From Firmicutes bacterium UBA3930 (GTDB lineage Bacteria; Bacillota; Clostridia; Caldicoprobacterales; Caldicoprobacteraceae): a stretch of 38,941 nucleotides of DNA. Every line of letters starts with the position of its first letter. The stretch's first letter is position 1. Positions 8,130 to 16,486 of this stretch are shown piece by piece. The notes below the pieces were generated by a model. It made no database searches, was not told the DNA's origin, and saw only the letters and a list, made by a program, of their open reading frames with translations. Location of the stretch: contig DGEI01000030.1 in the NCBI GenBank assembly GCA_002385885.1, forward strand, positions 1 through 38,941. The letters are read 5' to 3'. The translations under genes and the position numbers were made by a program.

Positions 8130-9428
8130 TTGGAGAAACTAATAATACGTGGTAGGAAAAAGCTTGTCGGCCGCGTACATGTAAGCGGCGCTAAAAATGC
8201 TGCTGTTGCAGTGATACCGGCAGCATTGTTAACTGAAGAGACATGCGTAATCGATAATTTGCCGTATATTGATGATGTGTTGGTATTATCTGAGATTTTA
8301 AGACAGATGGGCGCGCAAGTTGTGTTTGAGCCCGGCAAGAGGCGGATGATAATAAATGCTGCCAATATAGGCGATTATCGTGCTGAATTTGACATAGTTC
8401 GTCGTATGCGGGCTTCCTACTATCTGCTGGGAGCGCTGTTGGGACGTTTCGGCAGGGCTGAAATATCATTTCCGGGCGGCTGCGAGATAGGGGCACGGCC
8501 GATAGATCAACATGTTAAGGGATTTGAAGCCCTGGGAGCCCGGTTATCTATAGGGCACGGCCTTATAAAGGCTAAAGCTGACAAGCTGATCGGCAGTGAA
8601 ATATACCTTGACGTTGTAAGTGTCGGCGCCACCATAAACATTATGTTGGCAGCCGTAAAAGCAGAAGGTACGACTACTATAGTAAACGCAGCAAAAGAAC
8701 CTCATGTGGTGGATGTAGCCAACTTCCTGAATTGTATGGGGGCTAATATAAAGGGTGCGGGTACCGACACCATAAAGATAAAGGGAGTAGATAAGCTTTA
8801 CGGTTGTGAGTACAGCATTATACCGGATCAGATTGAGGCCGGAACCTTCATGATTGCATCAGCTGCTACCCAGGGTGATGTCAGGATAGAAGGTGTTATA
8901 CCGAAACACCTTGAAGCGGTTTCTGCCAAGCTTCTTGAGATGGGTATGGAAGTGGAAGAAGGTGACGATTATGTCAGGGTCAGGGGAACCGGACGGCCCA
9001 GAAAGGCAAATGTTAAAACCCTTCCTTATCCGGGCTTTCCTACCGATCTTCAACAGCCGATATCGGTATTGTTGAGTGTAGCCGAAGGGACAAGTATTAT
9101 TACGGAAAATGTATGGGAAGCGAGATACCGGCATATTGAGGAGATAAGGCGCATGGGTGCCATAATCAAGGTGGAAGACAGGGTGGCAATAATTGAAGGG
9201 GTTGACTGCCTGACCGGTGCGCCGGTAGTGGCTACCGATTTGAGGGCAGGAGCTGCTTTGGTGATAGCCGGTCTGATGGCCGATGGTGTAACAGAGATTA
9301 CAAACGTTAAGCATATCGACAGAGGCTACGAACGGCTGGAACAAAAACTGGTGAGCCTTGGCGCTGACATTGAAAGAATGGATACGGAGCAGCGGGGTAC
9401 GCATTTATCGGTGGTTGGCAATCAATAA
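8130..9428 (+). CDS. murA: UDP-N-acetylglucosamine 1-carboxyvinyltransferase
   Basis: MurA transfers enolpyruvate from PEP to UDP-GlcNAc, the first committed step of peptidoglycan synthesis, in the cytosol. All landmarks are present: SGAKNAA with Lys22 and Asn23, the mobile loop PGGCEIGARPID with Cys118 (the residue attacked by fosfomycin), and the C-terminal DLRAGAALVIAG segment. At 432 residues it has the expected length of about 420-435. The start is TTG at 8130, preceded by a purine-rich GGGAAGGG site; no ATG is suitably placed. Firmicutes often hold two murA paralogs, and I cannot tell which this is. No clear promoter is seen in 7912-8129. A perfect terminator follows. Confidence 0.95.
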   Translation: MEKLIIRGRKKLVGRVHVSGAKNAAVAVIPAALLTEETCVIDNLPYIDDVLVLSEILRQMGAQVVFEPGKRRMIINAANIGDYRAEFDIVRRMRASYYLLGALLGRFGRAEISFPGGCEIGARPIDQHVKGFEALGARLSIGHGLIKAKADKLIGSEIYLDVVSVGATINIMLAAVKAEGTTTIVNAAKEPHVVDVANFLNCMGANIKGAGTDTIKIKGVDKLYGCEYSIIPDQIEAGTFMIASAATQGDVRIEGVIPKHLEAVSAKLLEMGMEVEEGDDYVRVRGTGRPRKANVKTLPYPGFPTDLQQPISVLLSVAEGTSIITENVWEARYRHIEEIRRMGAIIKVEDRVAIIEGVDCLTGAPVVATDLRAGAALVIAGLMADGVTEITNVKHIDRGYERLEQKLVSLGADIERMDTEQRGTHLSVVGNQ

Positions 9429-9474
9429 ATTACAATGAAATAATGATGTAATTGATATATTTTTATAAGTGAAA

Positions 9475-9500
9475 AAAAGCCAGGAAATTTCCTGGCTTTT
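9475..9500. terminator. Bidirectional terminator between murA and fumarase genes
   Basis: A 26-base perfect palindrome (AAAAGCCAGGAAA then TTTCCTGGCTTTT) lies between the convergent murA and fumarase genes, with A and T tracts on either side, so it can serve both strands. Confidence 0.85.
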
Positions 9501-9575
9501 ATATTTGGATCAAATTACTGTTTTTATGAGTCCTGCAGAGTTATTTAGGGAGGACGCGAAGCATAGGCTGATAAA

Positions 9576-10139
9576 CTATATTTCCAACCGTGAATAGCGG
9601 CGAGGCCCGGTTTTATAGAGATTATTTCCTTTTGAATCTATGGCTGTTATAAGCGGCATGTTTTCTACTTGTATCCGGTGAATTGCCTCGGTACCCAAAT
9701 CTTCGAAGGCCACCACTTCAACATGTTTTATGCAGGATGCTATCAAAGCGCCGGCGCCACCGGCTGCAGCCAGATAAACGGCACCATGTTTTACCATTGC
9801 ATCTATTACCTCAGGAGAGCGCGGCCCCTTCCCAATCATTACCTTCAGCCCCCTGTCCAGCAGCAGGGGGGTATAAACATCCATACGGCTGCTTGTGGTA
9901 GGGCCGCAGGATCCGATGATATGGCCGGGCTTTGCCGGACAAGGCCCGGCGTAATAAATCACCTGATCTTCAAAATCAACCGGCAGCGGCTTTCCCTCCA
10001 TAATCATTTGATATATTAACCTATGAGCGGCATCCCGGGCTGTATATATAGTCCCGGTCAAATATACAGAATCTCCGGCAGTAAGCGAATTCAGCTCATG
10101 GGAAAAGACGGGTGCATGCAATATTTTTATCTCATTCAT
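9576..10139 (-). CDS. fumB: Class I fumarate hydratase, beta subunit
   Basis: The C-terminal (beta) subunit of a two-subunit, oxygen-sensitive [4Fe-4S] fumarase/tartrate-dehydratase type hydro-lyase, interconverting fumarate and malate. Diagnostic segments are AGPCPAKPGHIIGSCGPTTS, then MIGKG and AAGGAGALIA, all typical of the Fe-S hydro-lyase beta domain. At 187 residues the length is normal. The start ATG follows GGAGATG, 21 bases after the alpha gene ends, so the two are one operon. Tartrate dehydratase and related hydro-lyases share this architecture, so fumarase is the likeliest but not the only reading. Confidence 0.9.
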   Translation of the reverse strand: MNEIKILHAPVFSHELNSLTAGDSVYLTGTIYTARDAAHRLIYQMIMEGKPLPVDFEDQVIYYAGPCPAKPGHIIGSCGPTTSSRMDVYTPLLLDRGLKVMIGKGPRSPEVIDAMVKHGAVYLAAAGGAGALIASCIKHVEVVAFEDLGTEAIHRIQVENMPLITAIDSKGNNLYKTGPRRYSRLEI

Positions 10140-10160
10140 ATAAACATCTCCTTAAGGCTG

Positions 10161-11000
10161 TCAGAGCCAGGCTTCTTTATGGCGGGCAGCATGACACTGT
10201 ATGTTGACGGCTGCCGGGAGGCCGGCAATGTGGGTGGGATAGGTATCAATATGAACGGCTAAAGCTGTAACTATTCCTCCCAATCCCATTGGGCCTATCC
10301 CGGTTTTATTGATACTGTCCAGCATCTCCCGTTCCAGATTTGCTATAAAAGGATCCGGATTGTGAGTACCTGCGCGGCGCAGCAATGCCTTTTTTGATAT
10401 ATAGGCCGCCTTTTCCATTGTGCCGCCTATTCCGACGCCAACTATTACGGGAGGACAAGGGTTACCGCCGGCATTAATGACCGTCTCAAGTATGAAGTTT
10501 TTTATTCCTGGTATACCTTCGGCAGGTTTCATCATTTTAAGCCGGCTCATATTTTCGCTGCCAAATCCTTTGGGAGCAACAATTATTCTGAGCCTGTCTC
10601 CGGGCACTATCTCGGTGTGTATTACCGCCGGGGTATTGTCACCTGTATTTATCCGATCCAAAGGTGTCAGGACCGATTTTCGCAGATATCCCTTGCGATA
10701 CCCTTGGTGAACTCCCTTATTTACGGCCTGGGAGATATTCCCGCCGGTTATATGGACATCCTGACCAATTTCCAGGAAAACAACAGCCATGCCGGTATCC
10801 TGACAAACGGGCAGGCCATGGGCAGCGGATATGTTGATGTTTTCGATCAGTTGTTCCAGTATTTTACGGCCATGGGGGGATACCTCTGTGTCCCGGGCTT
10901 TTTCAATAAGTGCCTTGACGTCGTCTCCTATATGATAACAAGCATCTATGCATAGACGGGCAACCGTTTCGGTAATTCTATCTGCATGTATTTCTCTCAT
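10161..11000 (-). CDS. fumA: Class I fumarate hydratase, alpha subunit
   Basis: The alpha subunit that binds the [4Fe-4S] cluster of a two-subunit class I fumarase. The three expected cluster cysteines are visible: Cys66 in GLPVCQDTG, one in GGNPCPPVIVGVGIGGT, and the last in NIQCHA near the C-terminus. An MGLGG motif near the end is also typical. The frame extends to a TTG at 11021, but ATG 11000 has a GAGGAGA site at the correct spacing and gives the usual N-terminus (MREI), so I use it. Length is 279 residues. The gene leads the pair with the beta subunit. The cluster makes it an enzyme for anaerobic life. Confidence 0.9.
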   Translation of the reverse strand: MREIHADRITETVARLCIDACYHIGDDVKALIEKARDTEVSPHGRKILEQLIENINISAAHGLPVCQDTGMAVVFLEIGQDVHITGGNISQAVNKGVHQGYRKGYLRKSVLTPLDRINTGDNTPAVIHTEIVPGDRLRIIVAPKGFGSENMSRLKMMKPAEGIPGIKNFILETVINAGGNPCPPVIVGVGIGGTMEKAAYISKKALLRRAGTHNPDPFIANLEREMLDSINKTGIGPMGLGGIVTALAVHIDTYPTHIAGLPAAVNIQCHAARHKEAWL

Positions 11001-11091
11001 ATTGCTGTTCTCCTCTACCAATTAAGCCAGTCGTGTATTGATAATTCTTAAGTATTATGATATCAGGTATGTTTTGTACAGCAATATTTTA

Positions 11092-11335
11092 ACAGGTTCT
11101 GAGCCTTTTCACAAGGCAAGCTCTGTAGTGTTCTTCACATAATGCACATTGGTAATCGTACTATCGGGTATAGTGATTGTGCAGAATATTATTCCGCTTG
11201 CTGGAGCTCAAGGCCAAGAACCTGCAGCGCTCGCTCCAGGCCTACACCAAAACTCGCTATCGCGTTAGACTGGTTCCGGCTGTCCTCCGCTTCGCTGACA
11301 GGTTCTAAGCCTTTTCGCAAGAGGAAGGCAAGCTC
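11092..11335 (+). repeat. Pair of imperfect direct repeats in a non-coding interval
   Basis: Two related segments begin ACAGGTTCT(G/A)AGCCTTTTC and end GGCAAGCTC. One spans 11092-11124 and the other 11298-11335, the second carrying a short insertion. They sit inside the 498-base gene-free interval 11022-11519. The DNA between them (about 11190-11310) looks richer in G and C than its surroundings and contains no convincing gene. Confidence 0.6.
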
Positions 11336-11349
11336 CATAATATTCTGCA
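11180..11349. repeat. 170-bp segment bounded by inverted repeats
   Basis: TGCAGAATATTAT at 11180-11192 is the exact reverse complement of 11337-11349. The match resumes inside (GCTTGC on both arms), giving imperfect terminal inverted repeats of about 22 bp. The enclosed minus strand has a short open frame of about 38 codons that ends next to the left arm, but no start or ribosome site. It resembles a miniature inverted-repeat element or a gene relic; no target-site duplication is evident. Confidence 0.5.
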
Positions 11350-11386
11350 AAAATATAAACGGCTTTCCCGGCCAGGAAAGATTTTA

Positions 11387-11425
11387 TTAAAATACATAGC
11401 CATGCATTTTAATATATATTATAAT
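11387..11425 (+). promoter_or_regulatory. Near-perfect palindrome next to a -10 box upstream of yycJ
   Basis: Bases 11387-11412 form a 26-base palindrome with arms TTAAAAT and ATTTTAA and only two mismatched pairs inside. TATAAT follows at 11420-11425. The palindrome would cover the -35 region, where no consensus -35 is present, so it looks like an operator or activator site. The distance to the yycJ start is about 95 bases. Confidence 0.4.
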
Positions 11426-11519
11426 AAAGGTTGGGCTGACAAATGGATCTCATACCGGCAAGCTGCAGGATGATTTTATATAGCTGAAGAAAAATCAACA
11501 GACGGGAGAAGTATGTTAA

Positions 11520-12317
11520 ATGGGTTTAAAAGTATGTTCGCTTTCAAGCGGCAGCAGCGGTAATGTTACGTACATAGGTACAGACAGAACAAATGTACTG
11601 GTGGATGCAGGGCTGCCGGCAAAATATATAATAAAGGCTCTTAAAGACATCAATGTATCCCCTTGTGAACTGGATGCCATTCTTGTGTCTCACGAACACA
11701 CCGATCACATAAAGGGAGTCGGTGTATTATCCAGAAAATTCAATATCCCAATATACGCAAACGAACATACATGGGAGGCTATGAGATCAAAGCTTGGCAA
11801 TATTAAAAGTAATAATATGAAGGTATTTTATACCGACATGGATTTTTATATAAAGGATATAAATGTTCAATCATTTGCAATACCCCATGATGCAGCTGAA
11901 CCGGTAGGTTTTTGTTTTTATTACGGCGGCAAAAAAATAAGTATTGCCACCGATTTAGGACATACTAACAGTAGAATTACTAAAATGGTAATGGACTCGG
12001 ATCTGATTTTACTGGAGGCAAATCATGATTTACAAATGCTTCAGGAGGGCTCTTATCCATGGCCGTTAAAAAAACGCATCATGGGTAAGTACGGCCACTT
12101 GTCCAACGAACAGGCCGGCCTGGCCCTGGTTGAGATGCTCAAAGGAAAAATAGTCTATGTCCTTCTGGCACATTTGAGCAAGGAAAACAATTTCCCGCAG
12201 CTTGCGTACGAAACGGTAACGGGTATACTCAAATCAAAGGATATCCGGCCGGGGAAGGATGTAGTGATTGATATGACGTATAGAGAAGGAGTCAGCAACT
12301 TTTATCATATTGAATAG
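11520..12317 (+). CDS. yycJ: YycJ/WalJ-type MBL-fold hydrolase
   Basis: A cytosolic metallo-beta-lactamase-fold protein of the YycJ (WalJ) family, a probable dinuclear-metal phosphodiesterase or nuclease linked by genetics to cell wall and DNA replication control. The opening SLSSGSSGN and the metal motif SHEHTDH (His58, His60, Asp62, His63) are characteristic, and later ligands occur in AIPHDA and ATDLGH. At 265 residues the length is normal. The start ATG follows GGGAGAA at 11504-11510. In many Firmicutes this gene sits in the walRK-yycHI-yycJ-htrA operon. Here yycJ and htrA are still adjacent but walRK is absent, with fumarase genes upstream instead. Confidence 0.9.
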   Translation: MGLKVCSLSSGSSGNVTYIGTDRTNVLVDAGLPAKYIIKALKDINVSPCELDAILVSHEHTDHIKGVGVLSRKFNIPIYANEHTWEAMRSKLGNIKSNNMKVFYTDMDFYIKDINVQSFAIPHDAAEPVGFCFYYGGKKISIATDLGHTNSRITKMVMDSDLILLEANHDLQMLQEGSYPWPLKKRIMGKYGHLSNEQAGLALVEMLKGKIVYVLLAHLSKENNFPQLAYETVTGILKSKDIRPGKDVVIDMTYREGVSNFYHIE

Positions 12318-12374
12318 CTTTTATATCGGGATTGGGGGTGATATCAAATAACGGCATAAGGAGGAAGAAATACC

Positions 12375-13502
12375 GTGAATATGTCAAAAGAACGGTTTTT
12401 CACATTGATACGTATATTTACGGTAATAGAATTGCTGCTTCTGCTGTCATCATGTGGATGGAGTTTCCCTGAAACGCAGCGGGAGCCGGATTATAACTAC
12501 TCACAGCGACAGGATGGGGATCCGGAACCGGTTGAGCTTAAACAGGAAAGTAATGTTGGACACGGTTCTGTCTCCCGGATTATAAAGAAAGTAAGCCCAT
12601 CTGTTGTAGGGATTTCGACAGCACACTTAAAGAGAGATTCGTTATGGGATGATACCCGGCTTGTAGAGGGTATTGGCTCCGGAGTCATTGTACATTCAAC
12701 AGGCTATATATTGACAAATGATCATGTGGTTGGGGGCAATCCTGATAATATAAGTGTTATTCTTCAAAATGGCGATGAACTGGAAGGGCGTACCTTATGG
12801 TCGGACCCGACTTTGGATCTGGCTATTATCAAGGTGGATGCGGTTAACCTGCCTGCTGCTGTTCTGGGAAACAGTCAGCAGCTTGAAGTTGGGGATTTGG
12901 CTATTGCTATCGGTACTCCCTTGGCGCTGCAGTTTAAACATACCGTCACCTCAGGGATTATAAGCGCACTCAACCGTACCGTCCAGGTACCAACGGAACG
13001 CGGCCAGAATTTTATGGAGGATTTAATTCAAACAGATGCATCGATAAACCCTGGGAACAGCGGCGGCCCATTGATCAATGCAAACGGCGAGGTTATCGGA
13101 ATTAACACGATTAAAGTATCCAGTGCTGAAGGGATAGGCTTTGCTATTCCGATTGACGTAGCCAAGCCGGTTATAGAACAAATTATTAAGGATGGGGAGT
13201 TTGTTACCCCGTATATAGGAATTGTAGGTTTTGATAAAGAGATAGCGCGGTATTACAAGCAGGAAAAAGATATACAGGAAGGCGTGTATGTGGTTGATAT
13301 AGATGAGCGGGGACCGGCGTATAAAGCAGGTTTGAGAATTGACGATATAATAACCTATATTGGAGAAAAGAAGGTTACTAAAATGCTGGAGCTCAGAAGC
13401 GCCATTTATTCATATAAGGTGGGAGATAAGGTAGGTATCCGCTTTTTGAGAAAAGGAAAAGAACATGTTATTGAAATGTTGCTGGGGAAGAAGCCCATAT
13501 AG
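12375..13502 (+). CDS. htrA: HtrA-like serine protease, lipoprotein form, with PDZ domain
   Basis: An extracytoplasmic quality-control protease of the DegP/HtrA family. Catalytic residues are His117 (TNDHVVGG), Asp148 (TLDLAIIKV) and Ser229 (NPGNSGGPL); a single PDZ domain fills residues ~275-370. The N-terminus reads as a type II signal peptide with lipobox LSSC (Cys27), so the enzyme would be lipid-anchored, whereas the usual Firmicute HtrA has an uncleaved N-terminal membrane helix. A charged, low-complexity linker follows. The start is GTG 12375 after AAGGAGGAAG. It lies 57 bases after yycJ, probably in the same transcript. Confidence 0.92.
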   Translation: MNMSKERFFTLIRIFTVIELLLLLSSCGWSFPETQREPDYNYSQRQDGDPEPVELKQESNVGHGSVSRIIKKVSPSVVGISTAHLKRDSLWDDTRLVEGIGSGVIVHSTGYILTNDHVVGGNPDNISVILQNGDELEGRTLWSDPTLDLAIIKVDAVNLPAAVLGNSQQLEVGDLAIAIGTPLALQFKHTVTSGIISALNRTVQVPTERGQNFMEDLIQTDASINPGNSGGPLINANGEVIGINTIKVSSAEGIGFAIPIDVAKPVIEQIIKDGEFVTPYIGIVGFDKEIARYYKQEKDIQEGVYVVDIDERGPAYKAGLRIDDIITYIGEKKVTKMLELRSAIYSYKVGDKVGIRFLRKGKEHVIEMLLGKKPI

Positions 13503-13532
13503 ACGGATAATATTTTGAGGAGGAAGAGCATT

Positions 13533-14537
13533 ATGGATTATATTAATGATGGGAGGCCCGGACCGCAGAGCTATAAATGTCCGAGCCTTTTCGGCTGTAA
13601 TTTGCTGTATTTAATAGTTCTTGTATTAATGATTCTGTTGTCCAGCGCGGTTGGCTTATTCAGGTTGGAACTGGAGAACACTGAACAATGGCTTGTCTTT
13701 ACCTTTATAATGGAGATGCTGGTGATAGGTGTTCCCCCTCTGATATATGTTTTGGTTAATAAAGCAAATATAAGGCAGACTTTCCGGATAAACAGAATTA
13801 GTATAAAGGAATTGGTTCTGGTTCTGGGAATGGCGGTGTTTGGCTATGGCATAGTATCTTTTATAAATTTAATATGGTATAGGATATTAAGCTTTATCGG
13901 AACACCCATAGTACCGGAGTTTCCACCCATAAACAATGGAAGGCAGTATATAACAGCCCTGTTAGTGATGGCTTTAACCCCTGCGGTGGTTGAGGAGTTT
14001 TTATTCAGGGGTATTATTCTGAGAGGATATGAAAGGCTTGGCACAAGAATGTCAATAATTGCAACCGGCCTGCTTTTTGCCTTCCTTCATTTGCGCATTA
14101 CCAATATACCTGCCATTATTTTTCTCGGTATAATGATCGGGTACGTGGTTATAAGAACTGATTCAATATTTGCCGGTGTGCTATATCATTTCACACAAAA
14201 TGCCATATCAGTATCATTTATGTATGCTCAGGAAATTGCTAAGAATTACCTTCAGGGTGTAGAAGTTGTGCAGGAGAATATGAGTAATATACCTCCCGAA
14301 ATGTGGATAGCTACTGTTATAGTCTGGGGTGTAATGGCAGTGTTTTCGTTAGGGCTTTTTCTTTTATGTGCTGTTGCCCTTCATCGTACCACTCAGTCTA
14401 AGGCGGGGCCCCAATACCAAATGGCTTTTGAGAAAACAAAACCTACTCCGGGAGAGATGCTGCCTGTTGTTGGGTCGGGTGTTTTGGTTGCAATTATGAT
14501 ATGTATTGAGATTATTGCTATGAGCAGCGGCTTATAA
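13533..14537 (+). CDS. CPBP family intramembrane protease
   Basis: A polytopic membrane protein of the CPBP (CAAX protease/bacteriocin-processing, Abi) family of intramembrane glutamyl proteases. Motif 1, VEEFLFRG, lies near residues 152-159 with the EExxxR pattern, motif 2 is the FAFLH segment near residue 186, and a third His occurs in LYHFTQNA. Six to eight hydrophobic spans are visible over 334 residues. An upstream TTG at 13515 is in frame, but it overlaps the GAGGAGG ribosome site (13517-13523) that serves ATG 13533, so I place the start there. It follows htrA closely and probably shares its transcript. Substrate unknown. Confidence 0.87.
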   Translation: MDYINDGRPGPQSYKCPSLFGCNLLYLIVLVLMILLSSAVGLFRLELENTEQWLVFTFIMEMLVIGVPPLIYVLVNKANIRQTFRINRISIKELVLVLGMAVFGYGIVSFINLIWYRILSFIGTPIVPEFPPINNGRQYITALLVMALTPAVVEEFLFRGIILRGYERLGTRMSIIATGLLFAFLHLRITNIPAIIFLGIMIGYVVIRTDSIFAGVLYHFTQNAISVSFMYAQEIAKNYLQGVEVVQENMSNIPPEMWIATVIVWGVMAVFSLGLFLLCAVALHRTTQSKAGPQYQMAFEKTKPTPGEMLPVVGSGVLVAIMICIEIIAMSSGL

Positions 14538-14568
14538 GGCTGGTATGCTCAAAAATTCACAAATTATT

Positions 14569-14598
14569 CATACATTATATAAAAACATTTGCTATAAT
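14569..14598 (+). promoter_or_regulatory. Extended -10 promoter for the ABC operon
   Basis: TGCTATAAT (14590-14598) is a full extended -10 element. The region about 18 bases upstream reads CATACA, a weak -35. It precedes the first ABC gene by 57 bases and follows the CPBP gene. Confidence 0.5.
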
Positions 14599-14655
14599 AT
14601 TAATAAAACCTATAGCTATATAAGCAAAGATATATATTGTGATGGGGGGATATAA

Positions 14656-15603
14656 TTGGTTCAGGTTATAAATTTGACGAAACGATACGGACAACATATA
14701 GCAGTTGATAATGTGAGTTTTACCGTGGATAAAGGCGAGATCCTGGGATTTTTAGGCCCAAACGGCGCAGGAAAGACCACTACCATGAACATTATCACCG
14801 GCTATTTATCTGCAACCGAGGGTTCTGTTAAAGTAGACGGGTTTGATATTCTTGAGGAGCCTGAGGAAGTAAAAAAGAGAATAGGGTACATGCCGGAATT
14901 TCCACCCCTTTATATGGATATGACGGTACAGGAATATCTTAATTTTGTAAGTGATATAAAAAAGATCGATCGTAAAACGAGAGCCAGAAATTTGGACAGA
15001 ATAATGGACATGATCAAAATTGGTGATGTCCGCAAGAGGTTAATAAAAAACCTGTCTAAGGGATATAAGCAAAGGGTTGGGCTGGCGCAGGCATTAATAG
15101 GCGCACCCCAGGTCCTTATATTGGATGAGCCTACTGTAGGCCTGGATCCCAAACAGATTATAGAAATCCGTAACCTTATTAAGGAACTGGGAAAGGAACA
15201 TACAATAATACTAAGCTCTCATATTCTGCCGGAAGTCAGTGCGGTTTGCGAACGGGTACTGATTATAAACAAGGGAAAAATTGTTGCCAGCGACACACCC
15301 GAAAACCTATCCAGACGTTTAGGAGATACAGGAAGGCTGTCGATTAGGGTGGCCGGCCCTGAGAAGCAGGTTCTCAAATTAATCGGAGGCCTTGCAGGTG
15401 TAAAAAGTGTTGAGTCAACCGGCGCAAGGGAGCCCGGTACCGTAGATATTCTGGTTGAAGCTGAGAAGGATATCGATGTTCGCAGGCCTGTGTTTTATGC
15501 CTTGAGCCGGGCCGAATATCCGATCCTGCATATGAAGCCCATCGATCTGACACTGGAAGAAATATTCCTGCAGGTAACAACTCAAGAGAGGGAGGTTTCC
15601 TAA
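14656..15603 (+). CDS. ABC transporter ATPase (GldA/NatA-like)
   Basis: The ATP-binding subunit of an ABC-2 type transporter. It has Walker A GPNGAGKTT near residues 34-42, the signature LSKGYKQR near residue 134, and Walker B LILDEPTVGLDP with the switch His in LSSHIL. The C-terminal ~90 residues form the extra domain usual in GldA/NatA-type ATPases. The start is TTG at 14656 after GGGGGGA. The gene is the first of a tightly packed four-gene operon with an ABC-2 permease, a GldG-like protein and a DUF4340 protein. GldA is named for gliding in Bacteroidetes, but this gene set occurs in many non-gliding bacteria. Confidence 0.93.
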   Translation: MVQVINLTKRYGQHIAVDNVSFTVDKGEILGFLGPNGAGKTTTMNIITGYLSATEGSVKVDGFDILEEPEEVKKRIGYMPEFPPLYMDMTVQEYLNFVSDIKKIDRKTRARNLDRIMDMIKIGDVRKRLIKNLSKGYKQRVGLAQALIGAPQVLILDEPTVGLDPKQIIEIRNLIKELGKEHTIILSSHILPEVSAVCERVLIINKGKIVASDTPENLSRRLGDTGRLSIRVAGPEKQVLKLIGGLAGVKSVESTGAREPGTVDILVEAEKDIDVRRPVFYALSRAEYPILHMKPIDLTLEEIFLQVTTQEREVS

Positions 15604-16467
15604 ATGCTAGCGGTATTGAGAAGGGAATTGAGGGCGTATTTTTTATCGCCGACCGGATATATTTTTATGGGGTTTTTCCTGTTGCTTTCGGGTTTTTTCT
15701 TTACGTATTCCAATTTATTTCAAGCCAACCCAAGTTATCTTGGCGTATTGGGCAGCATAACATTTATATTCCTGATAGTGGTTCCCATATTAACCATGAG
15801 ACTGATGTCGGAAGAAAGCCGTCAAAAGACAGATCAGCTTCTTCTGACAAGCCCCTTAAGCGTAACGGGTATAGTTTTGGGTAAATACTTTGCCGCTGTG
15901 GGAGTATTTTTGATAACATTGCTCATTACTTGTCTATACCCAATAATATTAAGCTTTTTTGGCACAATAGCGGTTTGGGAAATAATTGGCGGATATATTG
16001 GTTTCTTCTTACTTGGTTCTGCATTTATTTCGATTGGTTTGTTTGTATCTTCACTTACCGATAATCAGGTTATTGCTGCCGTTGTTACATTTAGTGCGCT
16101 ATTATTCATATGGATAATGGATTGGGTCCTTTCCGGACTGCCTACCGATAGAGTTTCAGGCATAGTTTTTGCTTGTATGCTGGTTGCCGGGGTGGCAGCC
16201 CTGGTATATTTTTCAATAAGAAATATATATGTTTGTGCGGCCGTCGCATTAGTTGGCCTTGGAATTGTAGCAGCATTGTATTTTACTAATGAATTCTTCT
16301 TTGACGGCTTAATTGTCAGGTCTTTGGAATGGTTCTCTTTGCTTAAGCGGTATGACAATTTTTCAATGGGAATTTTGAGTCTGAGCCCGATAGTGTATTA
16401 TATAAGCTTTTCTTCCATATTCGTGTTTTTGACGGTACGAATGATTGAGAAGAGAAGATGGAGTTAA
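15604..16467 (+). CDS. ABC-2 type permease (GldF-like)
   Basis: The membrane subunit partnering the upstream ATPase. It starts with LAVLRRELRAYFLSPTGYIFMGFFLL, a segment typical of the GldF-like ABC-2 permeases (coupling helix followed by the first transmembrane span); about six hydrophobic spans are visible over 287 residues, and an RLMSEESRQKTDQLLLTSP loop follows span two, a well-conserved element. Its ATG directly follows the stop codon of the ATPase gene with GGGAGG in the preceding coding end, so the two are translationally coupled. Confidence 0.9.
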   Translation: MLAVLRRELRAYFLSPTGYIFMGFFLLLSGFFFTYSNLFQANPSYLGVLGSITFIFLIVVPILTMRLMSEESRQKTDQLLLTSPLSVTGIVLGKYFAAVGVFLITLLITCLYPIILSFFGTIAVWEIIGGYIGFFLLGSAFISIGLFVSSLTDNQVIAAVVTFSALLFIWIMDWVLSGLPTDRVSGIVFACMLVAGVAALVYFSIRNIYVCAAVALVGLGIVAALYFTNEFFFDGLIVRSLEWFSLLKRYDNFSMGILSLSPIVYYISFSSIFVFLTVRMIEKRRWS

Positions 16468-16486
16468 CAGGGGGGAGAGAAGGGTA

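Noticed and set aside
8859..9404. 181-codon minus-strand frame inside murA
   Set aside because: Antisense to the conserved C-terminal part of MurA, without start signals.
11142..11390. 82-codon plus-strand frame in the repeat region
   Set aside because: It runs through both the direct and inverted repeats, has no ribosome site and no family resemblance.
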